Of a stretch of 54,940 bases of DNA, positions 43,095 to 52,896 are shown one piece after another. The DNA comes from Pelagibacteraceae bacterium AG-430-P08 (lineage in GTDB: Bacteria > Pseudomonadota > Alphaproteobacteria > Pelagibacterales > Pelagibacteraceae). Under the pieces are notes generated by a model. It was given only the letters and a program-made list of their open reading frames with translations. It was not told the origin of the DNA and did not search any database. The stretch covers positions 1-54,940 of the forward strand of contig QCOL01000006.1 of NCBI GenBank assembly GCA_003212925.1, given 5' to 3'. Position 1 is the first letter of the stretch; each line of letters begins with the position of its first letter. Position numbers and translations under genes: made by a program.

Positions 43095-44711
43095 ATGAGC
43101 CATTACGAAACTAATCTTGATAAAAATGATGCAAATTATGTTCCATTAACACCTTTGACTTTTTTAAAAAGAGCCTATGAAATTTATCCCAATTATGAAG
43201 CAGTTATTTATGAAGATAGGAAATATACTTGGAGTCAAGTTTATAAACGAACTGTAAAATTTGCTAGCGCACTTAATAAAATTGGAGTTAGCAAGGGTGA
43301 TACTGTCTCGTTTCTAGCTTTTAATACCCCTGAAATTTTTGAAGGACATTATTCAGTTCCAATGACAGGTGCAGTTCTTAACACTATTAATATTAGATTA
43401 GATGCTAAGACAATTGCGTATATTTTAGAACATAGTGAGGCAAAAGTTTTAGTTGTTGATAGGCAACTTCATGTTGAGGTAAAAAAGGCCCTAAATACTT
43501 TAAAAAGAAAAATAATAATAATTGATATCAACGATAAATTTGCAGACCAATCTAAGTGTGAGAAAATTGGAGAATTAGAATATGAAAGTTTTTTAAATAC
43601 TGGTGATGAAAATTATAATTGGGAAATGCCGGAAGATGAATGGCAAGCATTATCACTTAGTTATACTTCAGGAACTACTGGAAACCCTAAGGGAGTGGTT
43701 TATCACCACAGAGGATCATATTTGATGTCAACTGGAAGTGCAGTTGCATGGAATATGCCAAACAGATTAAATTTTTTGACTATTGTGCCCATGTTTCATT
43801 GTAATGGTTGGGGTTATCCGTGGACTGTTCCCATGTTAAATGGAAGAACTATTTGCTTAAGAAATATTGATGTTAAGAAAATTTTTGAATTAATTGATAA
43901 ATATGATGTCACTCATTTTGGAGGGGCGCCAATAGTGCTTAATATGATTACAGGAGCTCCTGCGTCTGACAGAAAAAAGCTAAAACAAAAAGTTTATGTA
44001 TTGACTGCTGGAGCACCGCCACCAAGCATCATATTTAAAAAAATGAAAGAACTTGGATTTGAAGTAATGCATGTCTATGGATTAACAGAAACCTATGGTC
44101 ATGTTACTCAATGTGCTTGGAACGACTCTTGGAATGAATTTGATGAAGAAAAGCAGAATGAGATAAAGGCAAGGCAAGGAGTAAGATACCCTAATACAGA
44201 GGGAATTACAGTTATGGACCCTGAGTCAATGAAAGAAGTGCCAAAAGACGGAAAAACGATTGGTGAAATTATGATTAAAGGAAATGTTGTTATGAAGGGC
44301 TATTTCAAAGATAAAGATGCTACAGATAAAGCTATGGGTGGTGGATGGTTTCATTCTGGAGATTTGGCGGTCATGCATCCAGATGGATATGTTAAAATTC
44401 AAGACAGATCCAAAGATATCATTATTTCTGGAGGTGAAAATATTTCTTCAATCGAAATAGAAAACACTTTAGCAAAGCATCCATCAGTTTCTATTGCAGC
44501 GGTAGTAGCAAAACCAGATGAAAAATGGGGCGAAGTTCCATGTGCATTTATTGAAATGGTCCAAGATAAACCGGTTACAGAAAAAGAATTAATAAGTTTT
44601 TGTAAAGAAACCCTTGCTGGTTTTAAAGTGCCGAAACAAGTTGTTTTTTGTGAATTACCAAAGACTTCAACAGGTAAAATTCAAAAATTTGAATTAAGAA
44701 AAAAATTTTAG
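43095..44711 (+). CDS. dmdB: Acyl-CoA ligase, probable methylmercaptopropionate-CoA ligase DmdB
   Basis: A 538-residue ANL-superfamily enzyme that adenylates a carboxylic acid and joins it to CoA. The P-loop is LSYTSGTTGNPKGVVYHHR near 190-208, with A5 YGLTETYGH, A7/A8 GGGWFHSGDLAVMHPDGYV and RSKDIIISGGENISS, and the catalytic Lys in KTSTGKIQKFELR. Medium-chain or methylmercaptopropionate ligases share this length. It begins on the base after the dmdC stop. The DMSP role is by context. Confidence 0.8.
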   Translation: MSHYETNLDKNDANYVPLTPLTFLKRAYEIYPNYEAVIYEDRKYTWSQVYKRTVKFASALNKIGVSKGDTVSFLAFNTPEIFEGHYSVPMTGAVLNTINIRLDAKTIAYILEHSEAKVLVVDRQLHVEVKKALNTLKRKIIIIDINDKFADQSKCEKIGELEYESFLNTGDENYNWEMPEDEWQALSLSYTSGTTGNPKGVVYHHRGSYLMSTGSAVAWNMPNRLNFLTIVPMFHCNGWGYPWTVPMLNGRTICLRNIDVKKIFELIDKYDVTHFGGAPIVLNMITGAPASDRKKLKQKVYVLTAGAPPPSIIFKKMKELGFEVMHVYGLTETYGHVTQCAWNDSWNEFDEEKQNEIKARQGVRYPNTEGITVMDPESMKEVPKDGKTIGEIMIKGNVVMKGYFKDKDATDKAMGGGWFHSGDLAVMHPDGYVKIQDRSKDIIISGGENISSIEIENTLAKHPSVSIAAVVAKPDEKWGEVPCAFIEMVQDKPVTEKELISFCKETLAGFKVPKQVVFCELPKTSTGKIQKFELRKKF

Positions 44712-44719
44712 GAAAATAA

Positions 44720-45496
44720 TTGATATTCCAATTAGAAAACAAAAACATTCATGCATCCGACTCTGGTCAGGGTATAGATATAAATAAAGATACGATAGTA
44801 TTTTTACATGGAAGTGGTCTCTCACACATTGTTTGGTCGCTAGCTGAACAATTTTTTTCATCAAAAAATTATAATGTATTATCTATAGATTTACCTGGAC
44901 ATGGAAATTCAGATGGTCCTTGTTTAGATAGTATTGAAAAAATTGCTGATTGGATGGAAAAAGTATTTGATAAATTAAAATTAAAAAACTTAATTTTAGT
45001 TGGTCATTCTCAAGGATGTTTAGAAATACTCGAATATTCTTCAAGATATAAAGAGAGACTCAAAAAATTAGTTTTTGTTGGGGGTTCAAATAAAATGCCG
45101 GTACATCCGGATCTAATTGAATTAGCTCAAAGCGGACACTCAGACGCTGTTAAATTAATGATGAAATGGGGATATGAGGGTTCAAAAAAGTTTATTGGTG
45201 GTAACCCAGTAGAAAAAATCATTCAATCGCCGAGAGATATAAGTGAAATTTTGGCTGTTGATTTAAATGCATGTAACAATTATTCAAATGGCTCTGAGGC
45301 TGCAAAAGTAATTGATCTACCATCGATGCTTATATTTGGAGAATTAGATAAAATGGTTAATTTAGAAGCAGGAAAAAAATTCTCTAATTTGATTAAAAAT
45401 TCAATTACTCACGTGATCAAAGGATGTGGCCATATGATAATGATTGAAAAAGCATTCGAAATGAGAGAAAAGATTTTAGAATTCTTAAACAAATGA
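44720..45496 (+). CDS. Alpha/beta hydrolase inside the dmd cluster
   Basis: A 258-residue cytoplasmic alpha/beta hydrolase with TTG start (TAGGAAAATAA upstream gives a weak Shine-Dalgarno). The oxyanion loop is FLHGSGLSH near 28-36, the nucleophile elbow VGHSQGCLE near 94-102, the acid in FGELDKMV and the base His in [10 protein letters not shown]: a complete triad. It is 8 bases after dmdB and overlaps dmdA by 4 bases, so is firmly in the operon. It could be a thioesterase or C-C/ester hydrolase acting on a DMSP intermediate, or serve an unrelated acid; the canonical DmdD is a crotonase, not this fold. Confidence 0.8.
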   Translation: MIFQLENKNIHASDSGQGIDINKDTIVFLHGSGLSHIVWSLAEQFFSSKNYNVLSIDLPGHGNSDGPCLDSIEKIADWMEKVFDKLKLKNLILVGHSQGCLEILEYSSRYKERLKKLVFVGGSNKMPVHPDLIELAQSGHSDAVKLMMKWGYEGSKKFIGGNPVEKIIQSPRDISEILAVDLNACNNYSNGSEAAKVIDLPSMLIFGELDKMVNLEAGKKFSNLIKNSITHVIKGCGHMIMIEKAFEMREKILEFLNK

Positions 45497-46602
45497 AAAG
45501 TTATCCAATAGCTAAATCAAGAAGAGTGAGAAGTACTCCGTATACTTCAAGAATTGAAAATCAAGGTGTGACTGCCTACACAGTATATAATCATATGCTG
45601 TTACCAGCAGCATTTGGATCTTTAGAAGAATCCTGTGATCATTTAAAAAAAAATGTTCAAGTATGGGATGTATCAGCAGAAAGACAGGTTGAAATTTCAG
45701 GCGATGATGCAGCCAAACTTGTTCAACTTATGACCTGTAGAGATTTATCCAATTCCAAAATTGGCAGATGTTATTATTGCCCAATAATTGATGAAAGCGG
45801 AAATTTAGTAAATGATCCAGTTATTTTAAAGCTAGCTGACGATAGATGGTGGATCTCAATTGCTGACTCTGATGTTATTTTTTTTGCAAAAGGATTAGCA
45901 TCAGGCAATAAATTCAATGTAAATATTTTTGAACCTAATGTTGACATCCTAGCAATTCAAGGACCCAAATCTTTTGATTTGATGGAAAAAATTTTTGGTA
46001 AGGAGATAAAAGAGTTAAAATTTTTTGGATTTAATTATTATGATTATAAGGGTGTAAAACATTTAATTGCTAGATCTGGTTGGTCAAAACAAGGAGGTTT
46101 TGAGATCTATGTTGAAAATACTAAATCCGGATTAGATTTATATGATCAACTCTTTGTATTAGGAAAAGAATTCAATGTAAAAGCCGGATGTCCAAATTTA
46201 ATTGAAAGAATAGAAAGTGGTTTACTTTCTTATGGAAACGATTTTGACAATAATGATAATCCATTTGAATGTGGTTTTGAAAAGTATGTAAATCTAGATA
46301 CAGATATAGATTTCTTAGGTAAGGAAAAATTGAAAAAGATTCAAAAAGACGGGATCAAAAGAAAATTAATGGGTGTTCAGATTGATATTAGTAAAATTAA
46401 TTTAACTAAATCTCTTAATATTAAAGATGAAAAAGGAAATTTAATTGGGGATTTAAGATCTGCCTGTTATTCACCTCATTTTAAAAAGTCTATAGGTATT
46501 GCGATGATAAATGAGCCACATTGTAAAGCATCCGCTTCAGGATTATTGGAAATTGATGGAAATTTAATAGCTGTAAAAGTTTGCGATTTACCTTTCATCT
46601 AG
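45493..46602 (+). CDS. dmdA: Dimethylsulfoniopropionate demethylase DmdA
   Basis: A 369-residue GcvT-family protein, the same length as I recall for Pelagibacter DmdA. Strong DmdA-like stretches are [15 protein letters not shown] near 29-43, [16 protein letters not shown] near 55-70, [19 protein letters not shown] near 80-98 and [20 protein letters not shown]. DmdA moves a methyl from DMSP to tetrahydrofolate, giving methylmercaptopropionate. Neighbouring dmdC- and dmdB-like genes support the call. Other GcvT-like demethylases are the main alternative. Confidence 0.85.
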   Translation: MKSYPIAKSRRVRSTPYTSRIENQGVTAYTVYNHMLLPAAFGSLEESCDHLKKNVQVWDVSAERQVEISGDDAAKLVQLMTCRDLSNSKIGRCYYCPIIDESGNLVNDPVILKLADDRWWISIADSDVIFFAKGLASGNKFNVNIFEPNVDILAIQGPKSFDLMEKIFGKEIKELKFFGFNYYDYKGVKHLIARSGWSKQGGFEIYVENTKSGLDLYDQLFVLGKEFNVKAGCPNLIERIESGLLSYGNDFDNNDNPFECGFEKYVNLDTDIDFLGKEKLKKIQKDGIKRKLMGVQIDISKINLTKSLNIKDEKGNLIGDLRSACYSPHFKKSIGIAMINEPHCKASASGLLEIDGNLIAVKVCDLPFI

Positions 46603-46617
46603 TATAAAACCTACATC

Positions 46618-47625
46618 ATGAATATAGCAATAGTAGGAGCAACAGGTAATGTTGGAAGAAAAACTCTGGAAGTTCTCGAAAAAAAAGGACTTACTTTAGG
46701 AAATCTTTACTTAGTTGCTTCGTCTAAAAGTGCTGGAAAAAAAATTCATTTTAAAGGTAAAGAAATTATAGTGAGTGAATTAGAAAATTTTGATTTTTCC
46801 AAAGTTAAAATCGCTTTTTTTGCAGCAGGTGGTAAAATTTCTGAAAAATTTGCTGAAAAAGCAGCCAAGCATTGTTTAGTAATTGATAATTCTAGTTTTT
46901 TCAGAATGGATCCAGATGTTCCTTTAATAGTCCCGCAGGTAAATTCAGATGCTTTAAACAATATTAAAAAAAATATTATTGCAAATCCTAATTGTTCAAC
47001 AGCACAATTAGTAATCGCATTAAAACCATTACATGATTTATTTGTAATTAAAAGAATAGTTGTTTCAACATACCAATCCGTTTCTGGTGCTGGCAAAGCA
47101 TCAATGGATGAATTGATTAAACAAACTAAATTAGCTTTAGATGGTAAAGATATTAAATCTGAAAATTTTACAAAACCAATTGCTTTTAATGCAATCCCAC
47201 ATATCGATGTTTTTTCAGAAGATGGCTACACGAAAGAAGAATTAAAAATGAGAAACGAGACTAAAAAAATCTTAGATGACAAAATCGATCTAACAGCAAC
47301 ATGTGTTAGGTTACCAATATCTGTTTCTCACTCAGAATCGGTAAATATTCAATTTGAGAAAACTTTTTCTTTAGAGCAAATAAATAAAGCACTGAATAGT
47401 TTTGATGGTTGCAAAGTAATTGATGAAAGAATTGATGGAGGTTACTCGACACCATTAGAGGCAGAAGGAAAAGATGAAACTTTTATTTCAAGGATTAGAG
47501 AAGATAAAACAATAAAAAATGGATTAAATTTGTGGATTGTATCTGATAATCTTCTAAGAGGCGCTGCATTGAATGCAGTTGAAATAGCTGAAACATTAAT
47601 TAAAAATAATTTTTATGGAAAATAA
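46618..47625 (+). CDS. asd: Aspartate-semialdehyde dehydrogenase
   Basis: A 335-residue NADPH enzyme for lysine, threonine and methionine synthesis. The Rossmann turn is VGATGNVG at 6-13, the nucleophile Cys126 is in ANPNCSTAQL, STYQSVSGAGKASMDEL follows, and the substrate/phosphate region has RLPISVSHSESV. It starts 15 bases after dmdA and overlaps sdhC by 11 bases. Position before sdhCDAB agrees with alphaproteobacterial order. Confidence 0.96.
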   Translation: MNIAIVGATGNVGRKTLEVLEKKGLTLGNLYLVASSKSAGKKIHFKGKEIIVSELENFDFSKVKIAFFAAGGKISEKFAEKAAKHCLVIDNSSFFRMDPDVPLIVPQVNSDALNNIKKNIIANPNCSTAQLVIALKPLHDLFVIKRIVVSTYQSVSGAGKASMDELIKQTKLALDGKDIKSENFTKPIAFNAIPHIDVFSEDGYTKEELKMRNETKKILDDKIDLTATCVRLPISVSHSESVNIQFEKTFSLEQINKALNSFDGCKVIDERIDGGYSTPLEAEGKDETFISRIREDKTIKNGLNLWIVSDNLLRGAALNAVEIAETLIKNNFYGK

Positions 47626-47998
47626 ACCTCCTCTATCACCACATATTCAAATTTATAGATGGCATATTTCCTCTTTGGTTTCCATTACTCATAGAATTAC
47701 AGGAGTGATAAATATTATTGGAATTACTTTTATTTGCATTTGGTCTTGTTTACTTCTTCTTGGTGAAAATAATTATGAAGTAATTAATTTATTTTTAAAA
47801 TCATTATTTGGGAAATTTATCATTTTGGGAATCACATGGTCTTTTTCATTTCAAATATTAAGTGAAATTCGACACTTGATAATGGATCTAGGTTATGGTT
47901 TTGAACTGAAGATAACTAGGATTACGGGTTTAATAGTAATATTTGGATCAATAATTTTAACGATTATTTTTTTTACATTAGGAAAAAATTTTATTTAG
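47615..47998 (+). CDS. sdhC: Succinate dehydrogenase cytochrome b556 subunit
   Basis: A 127-residue membrane anchor with three helices. The N-terminal RPLSPHIQIYRWH-type start is here PPLSPHIQIYRWHISSLVSITHRITG (residues 4-29), which contains quinone- and heme-site residues; a later FSFQILSEIRHLIMDLGYG provides the axial His. It overlaps asd and is one base before sdhD. It anchors SdhAB and helps bind heme b and ubiquinone. Confidence 0.95.
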   Translation: MENKPPLSPHIQIYRWHISSLVSITHRITGVINIIGITFICIWSCLLLLGENNYEVINLFLKSLFGKFIILGITWSFSFQILSEIRHLIMDLGYGFELKITRITGLIVIFGSIILTIIFFTLGKNFI

Positions 47999-47999
47999 T

Positions 48000-48323
48000 A
48001 TGATTAGTGCGACTAAAAAATGGATTTTTTTAAAGATCAGTGGAGTTTTGCTAGTGCCATTGATGACATGGTTTATTTTAAATTTCACAATGATTTATGA
48101 TAAAGAATACTTAAATTTAATAGAATTTTTTACAATGCCTTTATCTAAATTTTTATTTAGTATTTTTATAATAAATGCTTATTTTTTTTCAGCTTTAAGT
48201 ATAAGTGAGGTTTTTGAGGATTATATTAAAAATGATAAAATCAAAAGTGTCGCAAATAAGCTTTTATATGCATCAGCGGTAGTAATTCCTCTAATTACAA
48301 TTATATTAATCTCTAGCTTATGA
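48000..48323 (+). CDS. sdhD: Succinate dehydrogenase membrane anchor subunit
   Basis: A 107-residue protein with three hydrophobic helices (about 11-30, 45-67 and 84-105). The sequence is divergent, as is usual for SdhD, and the expected heme-ligand HxxxGxxxxxxDY signature is changed: the second helix has [18 protein letters not shown], with the Asp-Tyr pair but no His at the usual place. Identity rests mostly on position between sdhC and sdhA; the two flank with 1-base gap and 4-base overlap. Confidence 0.88.
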   Translation: MISATKKWIFLKISGVLLVPLMTWFILNFTMIYDKEYLNLIEFFTMPLSKFLFSIFIINAYFFSALSISEVFEDYIKNDKIKSVANKLLYASAVVIPLITIILISSL

Positions 48324-50095
48324 GTTTATATAAAATAGTCGATCATGAATATGACGTAGTAGTCCTAGGTGCTGGTGGTTCTGGCTTAAGAGCAGCTGTT
48401 GGTTTAAGTGAAGCAGGATTAAAAACTGCATGTATTTCAAAAGTATTTCCAACAAGAAGTCATACTTCTGCTGCGCAAGGTGGAATTTCAGCTGCCCTTG
48501 GAAACATGGGCGAAGACGATTGGCGTTGGCATATGTATGATACTGTAAAAGGAGCAGATTGGTTAGGAGACCAAGATAGTATCGAGTACCTTTGCAAAGA
48601 AGCCCCTAAGGCAGTTATAGAATTGGAAAAATATGGTGTCCCATTTAGCAGAACAGAGGATGGCAAAATTTATCAAAGACCTTTTGGTGGTATGACCAAA
48701 AATTATGGAAATGGAATAGTTCAAAGAACATGTGCTGCAGCTGATCGAACAGGACACGCAATTTTGCACACTCTATATGGTCAAGCTTTAAAACATAAGA
48801 CAGAGTTTTTTATTGAGTATTTTGCTCTCGATCTTTTAATGAAAGATGGGGAATGTAAAGGATTGATAGCATGGAATTTAAATGATGGAACCATTCATCG
48901 ATTTAGATCTCATATTGTTATTATAGCTACAGGTGGCTATGGAAAAGTTTACTATTCTGCAACATCTGCTCATACATGTACTGGTGATGGAAATGCAATG
49001 GTGCTAAGAGCAGGTCTACCGTTACAAGACATGGAGTTTGTACAATTTCATCCAACCGGAATTTATGGACACGGCACCTTAATAACAGAAGGTGCGAGAG
49101 GTGAAGGAGGTTATCTTACAAATTCTAAAGGTGAAAGATTTATGGAAAGATACGCGCCTAAAGCTAAGGATTTAGCATCACGTGATGTTGTAAGTAGGTC
49201 AATGTCAATTGAAATTAATGAAGGAAGAGGAGTTGGAAAAGATCAAGATCATGTTCATTTGAACTTAAGTCATCTAGATAAAGAAATTATAGAAAGTAGA
49301 TTGCCAGGTATTACAGATGCAGCAAGATTATTTGCCAATGTAGATGTTACTAAGGAGCCAATTCCAGTTGTACCTACAGTTCATTATAACATGGGTGGTA
49401 TACCAACAAATTATAAAGCAGAAGTTTTGACTGTAAATGGTTCTGAAAAAACTGTCCCAGGACTTATGGCTATAGGGGAAGCAGCTTGTGTTTCAGTTCA
49501 TGGAGCAAATAGATTAGGGTCTAACTCTTTAATTGATCTAGTTGTTTTTGGAAGAGCAGCTGCAAAAAGAGCTGCTGAACTAATTAAACCTGGTACACCA
49601 CATGAAGAGATTAGTGAGTCAGAAACTCAAAAATGTTTAGATCGTTTTGATAAGATTAGAAACTCTGATGGAGATATTGGTACTGCTGAACTAAGACTGT
49701 CCATGCAAAAAACAATGCAATCAAAATGTGCAGTTTTTAGAACAGAGAAAACACTTAAAGAGGGTGTTGATGAAATACGACAAACATTTGATGGATTGGA
49801 CTCTTTATCGGTTAAAGATAAATCATTAATATTTAATACCGACCTAGTAGAAACTTTAGAATTCGATAATTTGATTAGACAAGCTGTTGTGACAGTTGAC
49901 TCAGCTTATAATAGGAAAGAAAGCAGAGGAGCTCATGCTAGAGAAGATTATCCAAAAAGAGATGACGAGAAGTTTATGCAACATACATTAGCTTGGTGTG
50001 ATGGAAAAAAATCAAAAATAAGTTATAGAGATGTTCATAAGTCTACGTTAACCAATGAAGTACAGTATTTTCCACCTCAGGAAAGAGTATATTAA
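48320..50095 (+). CDS. sdhA: Succinate dehydrogenase flavoprotein subunit
   Basis: A 591-residue flavoprotein oxidising succinate to fumarate. The FAD Rossmann motif is [13 protein letters not shown] at 14-26, His48 in [11 protein letters not shown] is the covalent FAD site, and active-site residues lie in [22 protein letters not shown] and [10 protein letters not shown]. The C-terminal [19 protein letters not shown] is typical. It starts within the sdhD stop and its own stop touches the sdhB start. Confidence 0.98.
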   Translation: MSLYKIVDHEYDVVVLGAGGSGLRAAVGLSEAGLKTACISKVFPTRSHTSAAQGGISAALGNMGEDDWRWHMYDTVKGADWLGDQDSIEYLCKEAPKAVIELEKYGVPFSRTEDGKIYQRPFGGMTKNYGNGIVQRTCAAADRTGHAILHTLYGQALKHKTEFFIEYFALDLLMKDGECKGLIAWNLNDGTIHRFRSHIVIIATGGYGKVYYSATSAHTCTGDGNAMVLRAGLPLQDMEFVQFHPTGIYGHGTLITEGARGEGGYLTNSKGERFMERYAPKAKDLASRDVVSRSMSIEINEGRGVGKDQDHVHLNLSHLDKEIIESRLPGITDAARLFANVDVTKEPIPVVPTVHYNMGGIPTNYKAEVLTVNGSEKTVPGLMAIGEAACVSVHGANRLGSNSLIDLVVFGRAAAKRAAELIKPGTPHEEISESETQKCLDRFDKIRNSDGDIGTAELRLSMQKTMQSKCAVFRTEKTLKEGVDEIRQTFDGLDSLSVKDKSLIFNTDLVETLEFDNLIRQAVVTVDSAYNRKESRGAHAREDYPKRDDEKFMQHTLAWCDGKKSKISYRDVHKSTLTNEVQYFPPQERVY

Positions 50096-50874
50096 TGGTG
50101 CAAATCAGTTTACCTGAGAATTCCAAAACAAAAAAAGGTAAATATTTTAAGGACAAAACTGGCTCAAAAAATTTAAGAAAAGTTAATGTATATAGATGGG
50201 ATCCATCATCAGGAGAAGGTCCGAGAATAGACACATATGAGGTCGATATGGATGACTGCCCATCTAAAGTATTAGATATTTTAAATAAAATTAAAAATGA
50301 GATAGACCCCACTCTTGCTTACAGACGATCATGTGCTCACGGTGTATGTGGATCCTGTGCAATGAACATGGGTGGCAAAAATGGTCTTGCTTGCACAACT
50401 CCTCATGAAAATATTGATGGAGATATTGATATTTATCCGTTGCCACACTTAAAAGTTAAAAAAGACCTAATCGGAGATTTAGATGGATTATACAAGCAAT
50501 ATAAATCCATTGAGCCATGGTTAAAATCGAGTTCAAAATCTGAGTCAGCTGAATTAATTCAGTCAAAAGAAGATAGAGCTAAGCTTGATGGTGCTTATGA
50601 ATGTATTATGTGTGCTTGTTGTTCTACTTCTTGCCCAAGTTATTGGTGGAATGGAGATAAGTATTTAGGACCAGCAGTTTTATTACAAGCTTATAGATGG
50701 ATTATCGATAGTAGAGATGAGGAAAGACAAGCTAGATTAAAAAAAGTAGCTGATGAACTTAAATTGTATCGTTGTCATACTATTTTGAACTGTACTAGTG
50801 CATGCCCTAAAGGCTTAAACCCTGCAAAGGCAATTGCTGAAATAAAGAAAATGTTAGCAACAGCCAATATTTAA
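50095..50874 (+). CDS. sdhB: Succinate dehydrogenase iron-sulfur subunit
   Basis: A 259-residue protein carrying three clusters: 2Fe-2S ligands in [17 protein letters not shown] plus a later Cys in LACTT, 4Fe-4S in [16 protein letters not shown], and 3Fe-4S in [17 protein letters not shown]. It passes electrons from SdhA to ubiquinone. Its start shares a base with the sdhA stop, and 42 bases separate it from the mmsA/ampG chimera. Confidence 0.98.
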   Translation: MVQISLPENSKTKKGKYFKDKTGSKNLRKVNVYRWDPSSGEGPRIDTYEVDMDDCPSKVLDILNKIKNEIDPTLAYRRSCAHGVCGSCAMNMGGKNGLACTTPHENIDGDIDIYPLPHLKVKKDLIGDLDGLYKQYKSIEPWLKSSSKSESAELIQSKEDRAKLDGAYECIMCACCSTSCPSYWWNGDKYLGPAVLLQAYRWIIDSRDEERQARLKKVADELKLYRCHTILNCTSACPKGLNPAKAIAEIKKMLATANI

Positions 50875-50916
50875 ACAATAGACTAATAAGAATTTTTACT
50901 CTAAAAGATCCTATTC

Positions 50917-52896
50917 ATGAAATTAATTGAACATTTTGTAGGTGGAAAGATAATTCCCGGAAGTTCAGATAAAAAAGGAAAAGTTTTTAACCCCGCTACT
51001 GGTGAACAGGAAAAGCAAGTAAGACTTGCCTCCTCTAGTGATTTAGATCAAGCAGTAGAGATTGCAAAAAAAGCTTTTGAGACATGGTCATTAAAACCTT
51101 CACTCCAAAGAGCAAGGATAATGTTTAAATTTAAAGAGTTGATTGAAAAAAATTCTGATGAATTGACACAATTAATTGTTTCTGAACACGGAAAAGTTTA
51201 TGAGGATGCAAAAGGTTCATTAACACGAGGATTAGAAGTTGTAGAATTTGCTTGTGGAATTCCACATTTACTTAAAGGAGAATTTTCAGAAAATGTAGGG
51301 ACAGATGTTGACAGCTGGTCAATGCGTCAACCACTAGGTGTTGTTGCCGGTATAACACCATTTAATTTTCCAGCTATGGTTCCGATGTGGATGTTTCCAA
51401 TTGCTATTGCATGTGGAAATACATTTATATTAAAGCCATCAGAAAAAGATCCCTCTTGTGCAATAAGATTAGCAGAATTATTGAAAGAAGCCGGTCTTCC
51501 AGACGGTGTATTTAATGTGGTAAATGGAGACAAAGAAGCAGTAGATGCAATTTTAAATAACAAAGATATTAAAGCAGTTAGTTTTGTTGGTTCGACTCCT
51601 ATAGCTAAATATATTTATGAAAATTCAGCAAAAAATGAAAAAAGAGTTCAGGCATTAGGAGGAGCTAAAAATCATTTAGTAGTGATGCCAGACTGCGATT
51701 TAGATGGTGCAGTTTATGCTTTTAATTATTTGTGGGCACCTTTAATAGATAGAATACAAATACCATATTTAACAAAAAAAATAGGTCACAGAAGAGGATG
51801 GATTGTTTTGATGCAAATTATCATCTTACTCTCACTCGCTCTTTGGAGTTTACTCAATCCATCTGAAAATTTAGCTTTAGTTGTTTCAGTAGGCTTAATA
51901 ATTGCTATAGCATCATCAACACAAGATATAACTGTTGATGCTTTAAGAATTGAACAGATTGGTGAGAATGAGGGAAAATCCATGGCTGCTGGAGCCGCAA
52001 TGGCGGTTGTCGGTTGGTGGACAGGATACAAGTTAGGTGGAGTACTATCATTATTTGCAGCAGATATTCTACAAAACATTGGTTTTGAAAATTATTGGCA
52101 ATTAACTTTCTTAATTTTGGGGATTTTAGTAATTTTAATGAACATTGGCTTAATGTTCATTGACGAGTCTGGAAATTTAGAGAGACAAAATCAACAAAAA
52201 GAAAATGATAAATTGATATCATCTCAATTTAAAAAAGAAAATATATTTACAAAATTGATAACCTGGGTTGCTGGAACAATTAGTGGTCCAATCATTAGTT
52301 TTTTTAAAAAAAATAGCTTTTCGATTGCTCTAGGAATTTTAGGATTTGTTTTTTTATTTAAAGTGGGGGAGGCATTTCTTGGAAGGATGTCTATAATTTT
52401 TTATAAAGAAATAGGTTTTAGTAAGTCGGATATCGCTATTTACTCTAAAACGTTAGGTTGGATCACTACTGTGACGTTTACTCTTTTAGGTGGACTTTTT
52501 GTAATAAGATCCGGGGTTTTAAAAGCAATGTTTTTTGCTGGAGTAATGATGGCAAGCACAAACCTTTTATTTAGTGTGTTGGCCTGGAGCGATAAATCAG
52601 AATTTTTATTTGCTATTGCAGTTATTTTTGACGATATAGCTGCTGCATTTGCAACAGTAGCTTTTGTAGCTTTTATATCTATGCTCGTAGACAGGGCCTA
52701 TACAGCAACTCAATATGCGCTCTTAGCGTCGATAGGCACTGCTGGTAGAACAACTTTAGCCTCCTCCTCTGGCGCCCTTGTTGATTGGTTAAATGGTGAT
52801 TGGGGAATATTTTTTATTTTGACTGCACTAATGGTCATTCCTTCATTAATAATCCTATGGATTATGAAAAACAAACTACAACTAAGTGAAAAATAA
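50917..52896 (+). CDS. Chimeric ORF: truncated methylmalonate-semialdehyde dehydrogenase fused to truncated AmpG permease
   Basis: One 659-codon frame joins two unrelated proteins. Residues 1 to about 265 are MmsA (VGGKIIPGSSDKKGKVFNPATG, GVVAGITPFNFPAMVPMWM, FILKPSEKDPSC, VSFVGSTPIAKYIY, GGAKNHLVVMPDCDLDGAV). They stop before the catalytic-Cys loop, so this half should be inactive. From about 267 it is AmpG-type MFS muropeptide permease (YAFNYLWAPLIDR, IGHRRGWIVLMQ, SSTQDITVDALRIE) lacking the first helix or so, then about ten helices. The junction is near 51708-51722. It may be a true deletion fusion or an assembly/amplification chimera. Confidence 0.85.
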   Translation: MKLIEHFVGGKIIPGSSDKKGKVFNPATGEQEKQVRLASSSDLDQAVEIAKKAFETWSLKPSLQRARIMFKFKELIEKNSDELTQLIVSEHGKVYEDAKGSLTRGLEVVEFACGIPHLLKGEFSENVGTDVDSWSMRQPLGVVAGITPFNFPAMVPMWMFPIAIACGNTFILKPSEKDPSCAIRLAELLKEAGLPDGVFNVVNGDKEAVDAILNNKDIKAVSFVGSTPIAKYIYENSAKNEKRVQALGGAKNHLVVMPDCDLDGAVYAFNYLWAPLIDRIQIPYLTKKIGHRRGWIVLMQIIILLSLALWSLLNPSENLALVVSVGLIIAIASSTQDITVDALRIEQIGENEGKSMAAGAAMAVVGWWTGYKLGGVLSLFAADILQNIGFENYWQLTFLILGILVILMNIGLMFIDESGNLERQNQQKENDKLISSQFKKENIFTKLITWVAGTISGPIISFFKKNSFSIALGILGFVFLFKVGEAFLGRMSIIFYKEIGFSKSDIAIYSKTLGWITTVTFTLLGGLFVIRSGVLKAMFFAGVMMASTNLLFSVLAWSDKSEFLFAIAVIFDDIAAAFATVAFVAFISMLVDRAYTATQYALLASIGTAGRTTLASSSGALVDWLNGDWGIFFILTALMVIPSLIILWIMKNKLQLSEK

